A stretch of DNA of 40,031 bases from Ruminococcus sp. (GTDB lineage Bacteria > Bacillota > Clostridia > Oscillospirales > Ruminococcaceae), in the NCBI GenBank assembly GCA_015066745.1, contig SVNW01000029.1, forward strand, positions 1 to 40,031. Direction: 5' to 3'. Shown piece by piece: positions 14,977 to 24,482 of this stretch; positions within the stretch are counted from its first letter, which is position 1, and the number at the start of each line of letters is the position of its first letter. Both the position numbers and the translations under genes were made by a program. The notes under the pieces are model-generated. The model ran no database searches and was not told the origin of the DNA. It saw only the letters and a list, made by a program, of their open reading frames with translations.

Positions 14977-16953
14977 ATGAAAATCGCAAAATATTTTGTA
15001 TCCACAATACTTTTTCTGATATTTTTCTTTACGCTTTTAATTTTTAATTCATCATATATTGTGAGTAACCCACATAATAATAATGTTAGAATTGAATCTG
15101 ACGGCGAAGTTGATATGTCTTTAATCTCACAGCTAGCTACCAAAAATGACATAACTATCTATCAACCAAGATTATACACTTCTTCTCTTGAGAAATTATT
15201 TATAATTTACTACGTTTCAAATGAAGATTATGATAAATTCACTCAATTAACAGGAATAAAAAAAGGATATTATGATAATCCTATTTCCGACAGTGTAAAA
15301 GTAAACCTGATAGATCTTACTGAGTTAAAGCCTAAAGACAATGAAGGAAGATACCACATCCTTTCAGATTCAAATGAAAAAACTATAAGCTTTATAACCG
15401 ATGTTTCAAAAATAAATGGTTATAAGTCATTCATCACTTATGCAAGTTGGAAAGATACCATAATATACTATCTTCCCTATTTAATATTTATCATATCAAC
15501 AATAATAATTCTTATATTCACATATATGGAAGCAACGTTTAAAAAGAAGGAAATATTAATAAGATATACTCAGGGTGAATCTTTTTTTAAAACAATATTC
15601 ATAAATATTTTCTGTGATTTTATTTTTTATACATCATCTTTTTTCATAGCTTTCAAAGCTTTAAAAAATTACACAGAAATTTGTGGCATTTTTAAAAATA
15701 TAAGTTTATTTATTATTATATTTTTGTTGTTCAATTCTATAATATATCTCTGTACTTTTAGAATAAATAGCAAAGAAATAATTTATGGACACCAATACTC
15801 CTTAAAAATGGTTAGCACACTTAATTTCATCAAATCATTCAGTTCTGTGTTTACCTTTGTAGTTATATCATTTACTATAATTATTTCACCTCGATTACGC
15901 GGATTCGACAAAGTTTCTGATATATTAGGTGATAAAACAAATTATTATTTCGTAAATATTTCAAATGATGTTCCAAAATATCTTAAAGATGATCCTAATA
16001 AGCAAAAGGAATTTTTCTATAAACAAGCAGAAAAAATTGATAAAATGATGTATGAAACCGATGATATTCTTGAACCAATATACATTATGGACGAAACTAT
16101 CGATGGAGATGATAAAGGTTTTAACCCTGTATACTGTAACCACCGTGCACTGCCGTATATAATCAAAATGATTCCGGAACTTGAAAACGTCAATATTTCA
16201 GATAATGACTGCGTTATTATCCTTCCTGAAAATATGGATGAAAAAACAAAATCAAATGCCAAAAACACGCTTCTCGAAAAGTTTAAAAGCTATGAAGGTT
16301 TTTATCCTGACGAAAATAAAGTACAAATACTGTATTATAAAAATTCATATGAAGTGTTATCATTTAATAACCTGCATGAATTTAAATACCACATTTCTCC
16401 GTGTATCTGTATTGCATCCGATACCACTGTATCACCATATTTTGACTTAAATAAAATGAATCATCATTATATGCTCTCGTATCCGATAATGAAAGCAAAC
16501 AGTGCTGAAGAACTTACGGAAGTGTTTTCAGAATATGGATTCAAAGCTGCCTGTTCTACTGTTTTTGAGGTATACAACAAAGAATATAAATTCTACAAGC
16601 TTATTCTTAATTTAACAAAAATAGTTACAATTCTTATGAGTACCTTTCAAGTTATTGTCATTTTGATTCTTGCAAAACTGGAATATCGCATAAACGCTAC
16701 CGAATTCGCAGTAAAAAAAATACTGGGATACAGCATCTTGCAGATAAATAAGAATCAATTTAAAAATATTTTTGCAACATTAATTTTAAATTTAATTATC
16801 GCAACAATTTTTATAATATGCACAAAATCAAATATAAAAATTTTATTAGTTGCATTTATTATATTTTTGGTAGAATCTACAATTTTATATTTTGAGATAA
16901 AACATGAAGATAAAAATAATCTTGTAAAAACACTTAAAGGAGGAGCGTTATGA
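14977..16953 (+). CDS. DUF1430-type bacteriocin-associated integral membrane protein
   Basis: The 658-residue membrane protein has an N-terminal membrane segment (about 5-25), an outside domain to about residue 160, a cluster of helices between about 165 and 310, a second large outside domain (about 325-540), and C-terminal helices after about 545. This is an FtsX-like MacB architecture. It resembles the lactococcin-972-associated membrane protein family (DUF1430/bact_immun_7tm), thought to give immunity or export. AAAGGA precedes the ATG. It overlaps the ATPase gene by 4 bases (ATGA), so translation is coupled. Confidence 0.8.
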   Translation: MKIAKYFVSTILFLIFFFTLLIFNSSYIVSNPHNNNVRIESDGEVDMSLISQLATKNDITIYQPRLYTSSLEKLFIIYYVSNEDYDKFTQLTGIKKGYYDNPISDSVKVNLIDLTELKPKDNEGRYHILSDSNEKTISFITDVSKINGYKSFITYASWKDTIIYYLPYLIFIISTIIILIFTYMEATFKKKEILIRYTQGESFFKTIFINIFCDFIFYTSSFFIAFKALKNYTEICGIFKNISLFIIIFLLFNSIIYLCTFRINSKEIIYGHQYSLKMVSTLNFIKSFSSVFTFVVISFTIIISPRLRGFDKVSDILGDKTNYYFVNISNDVPKYLKDDPNKQKEFFYKQAEKIDKMMYETDDILEPIYIMDETIDGDDKGFNPVYCNHRALPYIIKMIPELENVNISDNDCVIILPENMDEKTKSNAKNTLLEKFKSYEGFYPDENKVQILYYKNSYEVLSFNNLHEFKYHISPCICIASDTTVSPYFDLNKMNHHYMLSYPIMKANSAEELTEVFSEYGFKAACSTVFEVYNKEYKFYKLILNLTKIVTILMSTFQVIVILILAKLEYRINATEFAVKKILGYSILQINKNQFKNIFATLILNLIIATIFIICTKSNIKILLVAFIIFLVESTILYFEIKHEDKNNLVKTLKGGAL

Positions 16954-17558
16954 TAAAACTTGAAAACATCACAAAATCATTTGGAGATCATATAATATTT
17001 AACAATTTCTCATTAGAAATAAATAAAAATGAATTTATCGTTTTTAACGGAGTAAGCGGTTGCGGAAAGACAACACTGTTGAATATGATAGGCGGTATCG
17101 AACCTGTAAATTCCGGAAACATATTTGTTGATGGTATAAATGTTTCATCACAAAAAAATTTAAGAGAATTCTTTGCTGAACATATAGGATTTTTATTCCA
17201 AAACTTTGCATTGGTAGAACATAAAACAGTTAAAAAAAATCTTGAAATGATTCCACGCAAACACACAAGCAATATTTCAATACAGGAAGCATTAAAAAAA
17301 GTTGGAATGGAAGGAAAAGAAAATCAGAAAGTTTATCAACTTTCCGGCGGTGAACAACAACGAATAGCATTAGCAAGACTTATGATAAAAAAATGCTCTG
17401 TAATTCTTGCAGACGAACCTACAGGTTCTCTTGATAAAGAAAATGCAAAAACAGTTATTTCAATATTAAAACAACTACATGATGAGGGAAAAACCATAAT
17501 AATGGTAACTCACGACAAAACTATAATAGATGATGACATGAAAGTAGTTGAAATATAG
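16950..17558 (+). CDS. ABC transporter ATP-binding protein, lactococcin-972 group
   Basis: The 202-residue ATPase has Walker A GVSGCGKTT (34-42), a Q-loop FLFQNFALVE (Q84), signature LSGGEQQRIALAR (131-143), Walker B VILADEPTGSLD (151-162) and the switch His in VTHDK. The LFQNFALVE-HKTVKKNLE region is typical of the ATPases paired with lactococcin 972. Its start overlaps the end of the membrane subunit and uses a strong GGAGGAG site. It should power the DUF1430-like partner for export of, or protection against, the peptide. No terminator is seen before the convergent rluA-type gene. Confidence 0.88.
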   Translation: MIKLENITKSFGDHIIFNNFSLEINKNEFIVFNGVSGCGKTTLLNMIGGIEPVNSGNIFVDGINVSSQKNLREFFAEHIGFLFQNFALVEHKTVKKNLEMIPRKHTSNISIQEALKKVGMEGKENQKVYQLSGGEQQRIALARLMIKKCSVILADEPTGSLDKENAKTVISILKQLHDEGKTIIMVTHDKTIIDDDMKVVEI

Positions 17559-17579
17559 AATAATTTTGTATAATTTATT

Positions 17580-18533
17580 TTATCTGATAAACCACACATC
17601 ATTTACCGAAAACTCACGGTTATCAAGATATTTAAGATATGAATCCATCGGTGACAAATCAAAAGAAATCTTGTAGGCACACAATGTCTGGTGCTTGTAG
17701 TTGTATTTCTTATTTGCGTTTTTGTCGCCGTATTTTTTATCCCCCACTATAGGTGAACCGATAAATGCCATGTGGGCACGTATCTGGTGGGTGCGTCCTG
17801 TGATAAGCTGGACTTCTGTAAGAAATGCGTCACCTACTTTTTCTATTACCTTGTAGCGTGTTATTATCTGCTTATAACCTTCTGCCGATGTTTTTCTTAT
17901 TTTTACTGTATTTGAAGTACTGTCCTTGCAGTGATATGCAGTAATGGTTTCTTCATCTCTCGGAGGTTTGTTTGCACAAAGACAGAGATATTTTTTGGTA
18001 ATTTCGTTTTCCTGAATTTTTCTGTTTATTTCTCTTAAAGACTTGGCGTTTTTGGCGGCTATTATTATGCCGGCTGTATTTCTGTCAAGTCTGTTGCATA
18101 CTGACGGTGAAAATGAATTTTCCTGTGACGGATCGTATTCGTTTCTTTTGAAAAGATATTTCTTTACCATATCAACAAGTGTATTTCCGGAATTTTTATC
18201 GTCACTGTGTACGATAACACCGGGTTTTTTATTTATAAGAAGTATATTTTCGTCCTCATAAACTATGTCACTCTGCAAAATGTCATCAGCGTTCATAAAA
18301 TCCGCCTGATGCTGTTTTTTCTCAGTTCCGAGAAGTTCATCGTTTATAAATATTTTCAGAACATCGCCACTGACAAGCTGTGTTGAAACCTCACATCGTT
18401 TTCCGTTTAGTTTTATATTTTTTTTGCGTATCGCCTTGCACATAACTCCTTTTGAAAGTTGCGGAAATGCTTTAAGTATAAACTTGTCAAGTCGCTGTCC
18501 TGAATCATTTTCGGTTATTATAAATTCTCTCAT
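17580..18533 (-). CDS. RluA-family pseudouridine synthase
   Basis: The enzyme isomerises uridine to pseudouridine in rRNA or tRNA. It has an N-terminal S4 RNA-binding domain (about residues 1-65, DSGQRLDKFIL) and an RluA catalytic domain with the invariant Asp in NRLDRNTAG (D150). It ends with the GRTHQIRAHMAFIG motif followed by GDKKYG. I use the ATG at 18533 (317 aa). A GTG at 18548 gives five more residues but overlaps the AGGTG ribosome binding site. Which of RluC or RluD targets it modifies cannot be told from sequence alone. Confidence 0.92.
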   Translation of the reverse strand: MREFIITENDSGQRLDKFILKAFPQLSKGVMCKAIRKKNIKLNGKRCEVSTQLVSGDVLKIFINDELLGTEKKQHQADFMNADDILQSDIVYEDENILLINKKPGVIVHSDDKNSGNTLVDMVKKYLFKRNEYDPSQENSFSPSVCNRLDRNTAGIIIAAKNAKSLREINRKIQENEITKKYLCLCANKPPRDEETITAYHCKDSTSNTVKIRKTSAEGYKQIITRYKVIEKVGDAFLTEVQLITGRTHQIRAHMAFIGSPIVGDKKYGDKNANKKYNYKHQTLCAYKISFDLSPMDSYLKYLDNREFSVNDVWFIR

Positions 18534-18565
18534 AGTATCTTTACTCACCTGTATCTTTTTTTCTT

Positions 18566-18594
18566 AGTATAACATATTTTTGTACAGAGCGCAA
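18566..18594 (-). promoter_or_regulatory. Sigma-A promoter of the RluA-type gene
   Basis: On the minus strand: TTGCGC (18589-18594), a 17-base spacer and TATACT (18566-18571), about 33 bases before the start. Confidence 0.65.
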
Positions 18595-18675
18595 CAATAT
18601 AAGGCAATTTCAACTAATCTGTAAAGCAAACTTTAATACATTTTATACATATGCTTAAAATTTCAGGATATGGTA

Positions 18676-18719
18676 TTGACAAATCCAATATATATGTGAT
18701 ATCATTGGGTAAGCCAATG
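18676..18719 (+). promoter_or_regulatory. Promoter with hairpin or operator before the Tp47-like gene
   Basis: TTGACA (18676-18681), an 18-base spacer and TATCAT (18700-18705) form a good promoter. A perfect 6-bp inverted repeat (CATTGG 18703-18708, CCAATG 18714-18719) overlaps the -10 box and the likely start site, where a repressor could bind. The leader runs about 110 bases to the ATG and holds no riboswitch I recognise. Confidence 0.55.
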
Positions 18720-18825
18720 GTAACTGCGGTTTATTTTTTAAGAGTCGAGTTAGCATCTGTTAACCGATTTTTATTTTCGACTTTGAGTTACCCGAAACTA
18801 ACTTTATTTTTTAAGGAGTTTTTTT

Positions 18826-20337
18826 ATGAAAAAGATTAAATCAATAGCGTGTTTTGTAGCTTGTGTTACTGCTCTTTCATCAGTTATGACATACGCACCG
18901 TCTGCAAATGCCGAATCTGAAATGGTATACGGTACTATGAATATTCCGTACTCTGACTTCTATCGTGCAGAACTTGAAGAAAGCGTAAACAAATATGACG
19001 TTGACGCTGTTTCATCTGCCACTACAGGAAAATGGGCTAAAAACGGCGAAGGTGAACTCGTTGCCGGAACATATAATCAGCCAAATGAAGACGGTTCAGG
19101 TAAAATTCTCGGTGTAACATACAACGTAGCTATAGACAAGGAAACACTTGACGCTCTTGGTGAAAACAATTACGGATTTGCTCAGAGCACCGAAATTCCT
19201 GCTGTATATAAAACAGTCACTCTCGAAGACGGAAAAGCTGTTTTTTCTGCTGTAAATGATCAGACTCCTGAACAGATTACACTTTCTGCAACTCTCGGAA
19301 CAACAAGTGCATGGGGCGACTATATCCTCAAAATAAGCGACAAGCCTGAAAATATGGGTACAGTTTACGGATTTATCCTTAAAACAGAAAGTAACGAAAA
19401 CTATGCAATGCGTCATCTTGAAAACATCTGGAGAGATGAAACAGCATGGTCAAGCGGATTTAAAAAACAGGAAGCCAAAGGAAATACTTTATGCTATGAA
19501 AACTACGTAGGTATCATGGGCGAAACTATCAGCGAAATAAAATATATAACTGAAAACGGTTATTATACAGCTCAGACAAATATCTATGTACCTGTAAAAT
19601 TTGACGGTACTGTTACTGCTGAAAATGCCGATGTATCTGCAGGTGAAACATCTTTTGCCACAACAGGATTCCCTGAGGATTACAAAATGACATACTCTGC
19701 AGACGGTCTTGAGGCAACTGTTGAAAACGGAAAAATCACATATTCAAATGCAGTTCCCGGTTCATATACATTGAACATAAATGACGCTGACGGAAAATAT
19801 GCACCAATGTCTGCAACATTTACACTCTCTACAGATTCACTCCCTGTTTCCTTTGAAAATGAAAAAATCGTAAAAACATCTTCAGCTACAGATGATGAAG
19901 CTTCAAACTTTATCAAAAATATTTCAGTAGTTTCAGTAAACGGAACAGATCATAAAGCGACAGGCAAAGGTTCTGTAAAGATTTTTGACGAGAACGGTGT
20001 CATAGATATGTCAGCTGCTTCTAAAAACGCAAATGTATTTGAAGGAAGCGATTCCTATACTGTAGTTGTTACAGCCACAGGTTATAACAAACCTCTTGAA
20101 TTTACAGTAAAGGCAGTTGCTCAGACAACTACAACAACTGCTGTAACTACTACCGCTCAGTCAACAACTACTGCAACAACAACTACTGCTCAGTCAACAA
20201 CTACTGCAAAAACAACTACCACAGCAAAGAAAACATCATCAAGCCCTGCTACAGGTGACAGCGGTGCAGCTATACCGGCAATGATGCTTGCCCTTGCAGG
20301 AATATCAGCATTTATATTTAAGAAAAAACATAAATAA
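18826..20337 (+). CDS. Wall-anchored Tp47-like surface protein
   Basis: The 503-residue protein has a signal peptide (about 1-29, ending SANA) and a mature start ESEMVYGTMNIPYSDFY followed by VDAVSSATTGKW. This matches the first domain of the Treponema Tp47 penicillin-binding lipoprotein family as I remember it. Ig-like beta domains follow to about residue 430, then a Thr-rich spacer, and an SPATGDSG motif (about 473-480), a hydrophobic stretch and KKKHK, an LPxTG-like sorting signal. It is thus exported and probably attached by sortase. GGAG precedes the ATG. A ferric-reductase-like fragment and apbE follow. D60-A-V-S-S-A-T66 is similar to the flavinylation motif used by ApbE, so it could carry flavin; that is inference. 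Confidence 0.78.
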   Translation: MKKIKSIACFVACVTALSSVMTYAPSANAESEMVYGTMNIPYSDFYRAELEESVNKYDVDAVSSATTGKWAKNGEGELVAGTYNQPNEDGSGKILGVTYNVAIDKETLDALGENNYGFAQSTEIPAVYKTVTLEDGKAVFSAVNDQTPEQITLSATLGTTSAWGDYILKISDKPENMGTVYGFILKTESNENYAMRHLENIWRDETAWSSGFKKQEAKGNTLCYENYVGIMGETISEIKYITENGYYTAQTNIYVPVKFDGTVTAENADVSAGETSFATTGFPEDYKMTYSADGLEATVENGKITYSNAVPGSYTLNINDADGKYAPMSATFTLSTDSLPVSFENEKIVKTSSATDDEASNFIKNISVVSVNGTDHKATGKGSVKIFDENGVIDMSAASKNANVFEGSDSYTVVVTATGYNKPLEFTVKAVAQTTTTTAVTTTAQSTTTATTTTAQSTTTAKTTTTAKKTSSSPATGDSGAAIPAMMLALAGISAFIFKKKHK

Positions 20338-20354
20338 TCAAAGGAAGTGAACTG

Positions 20355-20996
20355 ATGCTTTTCCTTATTTCTCTTGCTGCCGGTGTTATATTTGTTCTCG
20401 CTTTAAAGAAACCTCTGAAAAAACATCCTTATATATTTTACATAATGGCAGTTATAATAACAGCACTGATTTCATGTGTTGATCTAAAAAATCTGTCCGG
20501 TCCGTTCAAAACTGCAGTCGAAATGTTCAGTCGCGGAACTTTCTCAACAGCACTGTGGTGCATTGTTATGTGGACGGGAGCATTTAAAAATGGTTCAAAA
20601 CCTATCAAAACACTTATGCCGATACGTGGCGAACTTTCGATATTTGCAGCGATACTTACGCTTGGCCACAATATCGGTTATGGCAAAACATATTTTGTAA
20701 GACTTTTCACTGACGCTGACAGAATGCCACAATCCCAGATAACAGCGGCTGTTATGACCATTATCCTTATGTTCATCATGATACCTCTGACTATTATGTC
20801 TTTTCCAGGTGTCAGAAAAAAGATGAAAGCTTCTTTTCCTGTTCACAGGATAATGAAAAATCAAATCAAAAAAACAAAACAGCACCTCAGTTTCACGAGA
20901 TCTGTTTGCTATGGATACATATATGAATCTGACTGCATACGGAGAAAATGCACAAACCGCTCTCGGAAAATCAGCCGAAAAAATTATATTTCTTGA
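20355..20996 (+). pseudogene. Truncated ferric-reductase-like transmembrane protein
   Basis: The first 160 or so residues contain five hydrophobic segments (about 2-18, 26-43, 62-75, 89-104, 128-149) and an ILTLGHNIGYG motif with a likely haem-ligand His. This is the pattern of ferric-reductase-like membrane domains paired with ApbE. After SFPGVRKKMKAS (about 20834) the sequence turns basic and unrelated, running out of frame into apbE DNA. Relatives continue with at least one more helix and a second His. I read this as a deletion that fused the gene to apbE, so the protein is probably non-functional. AAGGAAGTG precedes the ATG. Confidence 0.65.
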
Positions 20997-21825
20997 AGAG
21001 ATACTTTCAGTTACAAATCAAAACAGTGATATATACAAACTTAACAATTCAAACGGAAATGAAGTCAAAGTAAATGAAGATACGGCAAATATCATAAATA
21101 CTTCATGTCAGATATCCGATATGACAAACGGCGCTCTTGATATTACACTTTACCCTGTAATCAAAGAATGGGGATTTACTACCGAGAAATATAAAATTCC
21201 CGAAAAAACAAAACTTGACGAACTTCTTCTGAATGTAAATTATAAAAATATTTCCGTAAACGGACTTTCGGTGACCATACCTCAGAAATATCAGCTTGAC
21301 ACAGGTGCGCTGACAAAAGGATATACCGGAGATAAAGTTGCCGAAATTCTTAAAAATCACGATATACAATCAGCACTTATAAATCTCGGCGGAAATATTC
21401 ACACCGTAGGAAGTAAACCTGACGGCTCATTATGGCGTGTAGGAATAAAAAATCCCTTTGATACAAATGAGCAGTTGTGCATACTTTCTATAGAAGACAA
21501 GGCAGTCATAACTTCGGGAAACTATGAACGATATTTTGAAGGAGATGACGGAAAAAAATACTGGCACATAATCGACCCAAAAGACGGATCTCCTGCTGAC
21601 AACGGACTTGTTTCCGTTACAATAATAGGTGACAGCGGAATAATGTGTGACGCACTTTCCACTGCTTTATTTGTAATGGGAAAAGAAAAGGCCATCGCTT
21701 ATCATAAAGGATCAAATGATTTTGATATGATCCTTGTAAGCGACGACCGAAAAATATATATAACAAACGGAATAGAAAATAACTTCGAAAACGTAAGTAA
21801 TATGGAAGTTATTCTATTGAATTGA
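20911..21825 (+). CDS. apbE: ApbE-like FAD:protein FMN transferase lacking its export signal
   Basis: ApbE moves FMN from FAD to a Thr of target proteins outside the cell. The 304 residues hold the family core: MDTYMNLTAYG at the start, LDTGALTKGYTGD (about 129-141), LINLGGNIHTVG, the YWHIIDPKDG site (217-226), and CDALSTALFVMG with D247 and T251. Relatives have a lipoprotein signal before the MDTYM segment. Here there is no ribosome binding site at the ATG, and the in-frame region begins only at 20857. A SFFSCSQ lipobox-like stretch (20828-20848) lies in another frame and would join this frame if an A run at 20868-20874 had one more base. It ends 17 bases inside the convergent permease gene. 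It may be a pseudogene. Confidence 0.75.
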   Translation: MDTYMNLTAYGENAQTALGKSAEKIIFLEEILSVTNQNSDIYKLNNSNGNEVKVNEDTANIINTSCQISDMTNGALDITLYPVIKEWGFTTEKYKIPEKTKLDELLLNVNYKNISVNGLSVTIPQKYQLDTGALTKGYTGDKVAEILKNHDIQSALINLGGNIHTVGSKPDGSLWRVGIKNPFDTNEQLCILSIEDKAVITSGNYERYFEGDDGKKYWHIIDPKDGSPADNGLVSVTIIGDSGIMCDALSTALFVMGKEKAIAYHKGSNDFDMILVSDDRKIYITNGIENNFENVSNMEVILLN

Positions 21826-24481
21826 CCTTTACTTTATCCCTGACGGTACGTACCGCAGGTATTGTTGCTATTGCACCAAATACTATATTTAATACAAATA
21901 CTATTATTGCTGATATCAGCATACATTTAACCGGAAAATCATTAAGAGCAGTAATGTAAAAAGCACTGCTTATAAATATTCCTATAACCGAAGATGTTAG
22001 TACAAATATACCGCTCTCAACATGTACAAGAGCAAATAATTTTTTCTTTGTCATACCGACTGCTCTCATTGAGATAAATTCTTCTTTTCTGTTAAGTACA
22101 CTTGTATTGATAGAATTTGACATGGTTATTATTCCTGACAACCACATTGCTCCTATAAACATACATATCAGTATAGATATACCCGACATAAATGATTTTA
22201 AACCGGTACAACCAAAATACATATCTTCAAATTCATAAATATGGCCTGATTCTTCTGCAAGTTTTTTTATCTCTGTTACTGCGTCATAGTGATCTACATC
22301 ACTATGTACTTTCACTCCCAGTGACAAACTTCTCATAGATGAATTTGACTGTTCTTCAAAAACAGATGTCATTTTTTTATAAGTATCATAAGTCAAAATC
22401 ATTTCCAGATACTCCGAATAATATTTATAATCAATAATATCAGCTATTTTAATATTATTGATAGAAGGAGTTTTATTTTCTTTAAAGTTCAGTGAAATAC
22501 TTTCACCTATAACCATGATCGCTTCATCTGAGTTTGCAAGTTGTTCATAAGTCACCTTTGTTTTTTGCTGATATGATTTACGGTATTCTTCTTCATTAAC
22601 AATGTTTAAATTTATACTCTTATAATTATTTTTACTATACTTTGGAGAATCTACTTTTACCATATCACTGTCTGTTTTTATATTGAAAGATGAATTAAGA
22701 TATATTTTTTCTACAAATTTATTTTGATTAAATTTCTCATATATTTCAACCATATTTTCTGCTTCTTCCCTGTCGATATAATGGAACCACATACTAAAAT
22801 CCATCATTTCATAATTATCTTTTGCATATAATTCTTTAGCAGAAAACACTACCGACATAAGCAATGAAAATGCTGTAACACCTATACTCATAGCCGCTAC
22901 CGATATAATAAATCTGCCTCTTGTTCTTGAAATATTTTTTCGTGTATATCTTAAAATAAACGCCGGTGACTTTATATTTTTTATCTTTCTTTTCTTTTTA
23001 CACTTCACATTTTTTGAGCTGTTCTTTTTAAATTTATAATGTGCTGTCTGCGACTCTACGAGTGATTTTTTTCTTGACTTCCAGAATGCCGAAGTGTAAG
23101 AAGATATAAGTACTGAAACAATACATATAAATATACCTATAAGAATAATAACAGGATGTACAGAACATTCTATGAAATCCACTCCTGATTTTTTTATAAA
23201 ATAAATCACACACTTTGAAATTGAAAAAGCCATTATCATTCCCGCAGGTATAGCAAAAATAATATAAAACAAAGCTTCACAAAAAACAAATGCTTTCATC
23301 TGTTTTTTAGATGCACCTACTATTCTGAGCAGAGCAAACTGTGCTGTACGTTCCTGTGCTGAGATCTCAAAAGCATTGTCTATTACCATTCTTACAAGCA
23401 ACCATATAAGCACTACAAAAAACAAACAGAAAAATATCAGAGGTGCATAAACAACAACTGAATATGCAAGCTTTCCTTCAAGTGCAAGAAGTTCTGTATG
23501 AAACACCATATCATTTGTTCTTTCCTTAGGATATCCGCAATTTATAAGAAGTGTTTCCACACCCTCCTGTATATTTACATTATCATTTACAGTGATGTAT
23601 GTTTCTATATCCCTGGAATATGTGACCTCACAATCTGCCAGTTCTTCACTGTTAAACATAACATCTTCTAAAATATCATGTGAACCGTTGCTTGTGAGTA
23701 ATACAAAAACATCGAAATTTCTGTCATTAGCATTTATATCCGATTCACTGTAAAATCCGCCCACTTCATAACCGACACTTACAGGTGTTCCAACATTATA
23801 TTCACTTAAAACACTATTCTCAATATTATTACTTATTGCATTTTTAACTATTTTAGGCAGATCAAATCCACCTATATTCGGAAATTTTTCACTTACATAG
23901 TCCGATTCCATATCTACTTTACAATACATAGGTGTTATTGTAAGTTCTATTTCATCACCGATATCATAACCATACTGTCGTAAACTTTCAGGGATCATGA
24001 TAACATCTTTTTTTAAACTGCCGATCAGATCTTTCTGTACGTCACCGCCTATGACTTCACTTTTTATTATATCCGAATTTCCGTAATTTCTATAATTGAT
24101 TAAAAAATCTGTATAAAAGTTCTGCTTTTCTCCGAAATCTATTTCAAAAAAAATGACACTATTCTCTTCTAACATCGTCATTCTGGAAGAATATATCTGA
24201 GCACAGTCAATGCAGAATATCTCATCAGTAACTACGTGTTCGCTCATACGTTTTAAAAGCTCAGACGGATTTTCTTCATCAAAAAAAACATCACTTACAT
24301 CTACTTCCCACGAGCCTTCTGTATCAATGATATAATTTTTTCCGCTGTCAATAGCGGTGTTTGCAAAGAGACACACCATGCCTATTATAAACGATGCAAC
24401 AGCTATACTCAAAAACGTCATAAACGTTCTTGTTTTCTGCCTTTGTATATACCTTAACGCTACTGTGACTATATACTTCAT
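21809..24481 (-). CDS. FtsX-like ABC transporter permease (BceB/VraE-like role)
   Basis: The 890-residue protein has one N-terminal helix (about 16-38) and a large outside domain of about 300 residues. Three helices follow around TM-rich segments (APLIFFCLFFVVLIWLLV and the next two), then a basic cytoplasmic loop (KKKRKIK), another helix, a second outside domain and three C-terminal helices, about eight in all. This is the MacB/FtsX permease type. It follows the ATPase gene by one base and the two-component genes lie just upstream, so it is likely a sensor-detoxification transporter for antimicrobial peptides or cell-wall stress. The substrate is unknown. Confidence 0.85.
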   Translation of the reverse strand: MKYIVTVALRYIQRQKTRTFMTFLSIAVASFIIGMVCLFANTAIDSGKNYIIDTEGSWEVDVSDVFFDEENPSELLKRMSEHVVTDEIFCIDCAQIYSSRMTMLEENSVIFFEIDFGEKQNFYTDFLINYRNYGNSDIIKSEVIGGDVQKDLIGSLKKDVIMIPESLRQYGYDIGDEIELTITPMYCKVDMESDYVSEKFPNIGGFDLPKIVKNAISNNIENSVLSEYNVGTPVSVGYEVGGFYSESDINANDRNFDVFVLLTSNGSHDILEDVMFNSEELADCEVTYSRDIETYITVNDNVNIQEGVETLLINCGYPKERTNDMVFHTELLALEGKLAYSVVVYAPLIFFCLFFVVLIWLLVRMVIDNAFEISAQERTAQFALLRIVGASKKQMKAFVFCEALFYIIFAIPAGMIMAFSISKCVIYFIKKSGVDFIECSVHPVIILIGIFICIVSVLISSYTSAFWKSRKKSLVESQTAHYKFKKNSSKNVKCKKKRKIKNIKSPAFILRYTRKNISRTRGRFIISVAAMSIGVTAFSLLMSVVFSAKELYAKDNYEMMDFSMWFHYIDREEAENMVEIYEKFNQNKFVEKIYLNSSFNIKTDSDMVKVDSPKYSKNNYKSINLNIVNEEEYRKSYQQKTKVTYEQLANSDEAIMVIGESISLNFKENKTPSINNIKIADIIDYKYYSEYLEMILTYDTYKKMTSVFEEQSNSSMRSLSLGVKVHSDVDHYDAVTEIKKLAEESGHIYEFEDMYFGCTGLKSFMSGISILICMFIGAMWLSGIITMSNSINTSVLNRKEEFISMRAVGMTKKKLFALVHVESGIFVLTSSVIGIFISSAFYITALNDFPVKCMLISAIIVFVLNIVFGAIATIPAVRTVRDKVKVNSIE

Positions 24482-24482
24482 A

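Noticed and set aside
16181-16450. 89-codon plus-strand open frame
   Set aside because: It is a shifted frame inside the DUF1430-like gene, with no ribosome binding site or recognisable domain.
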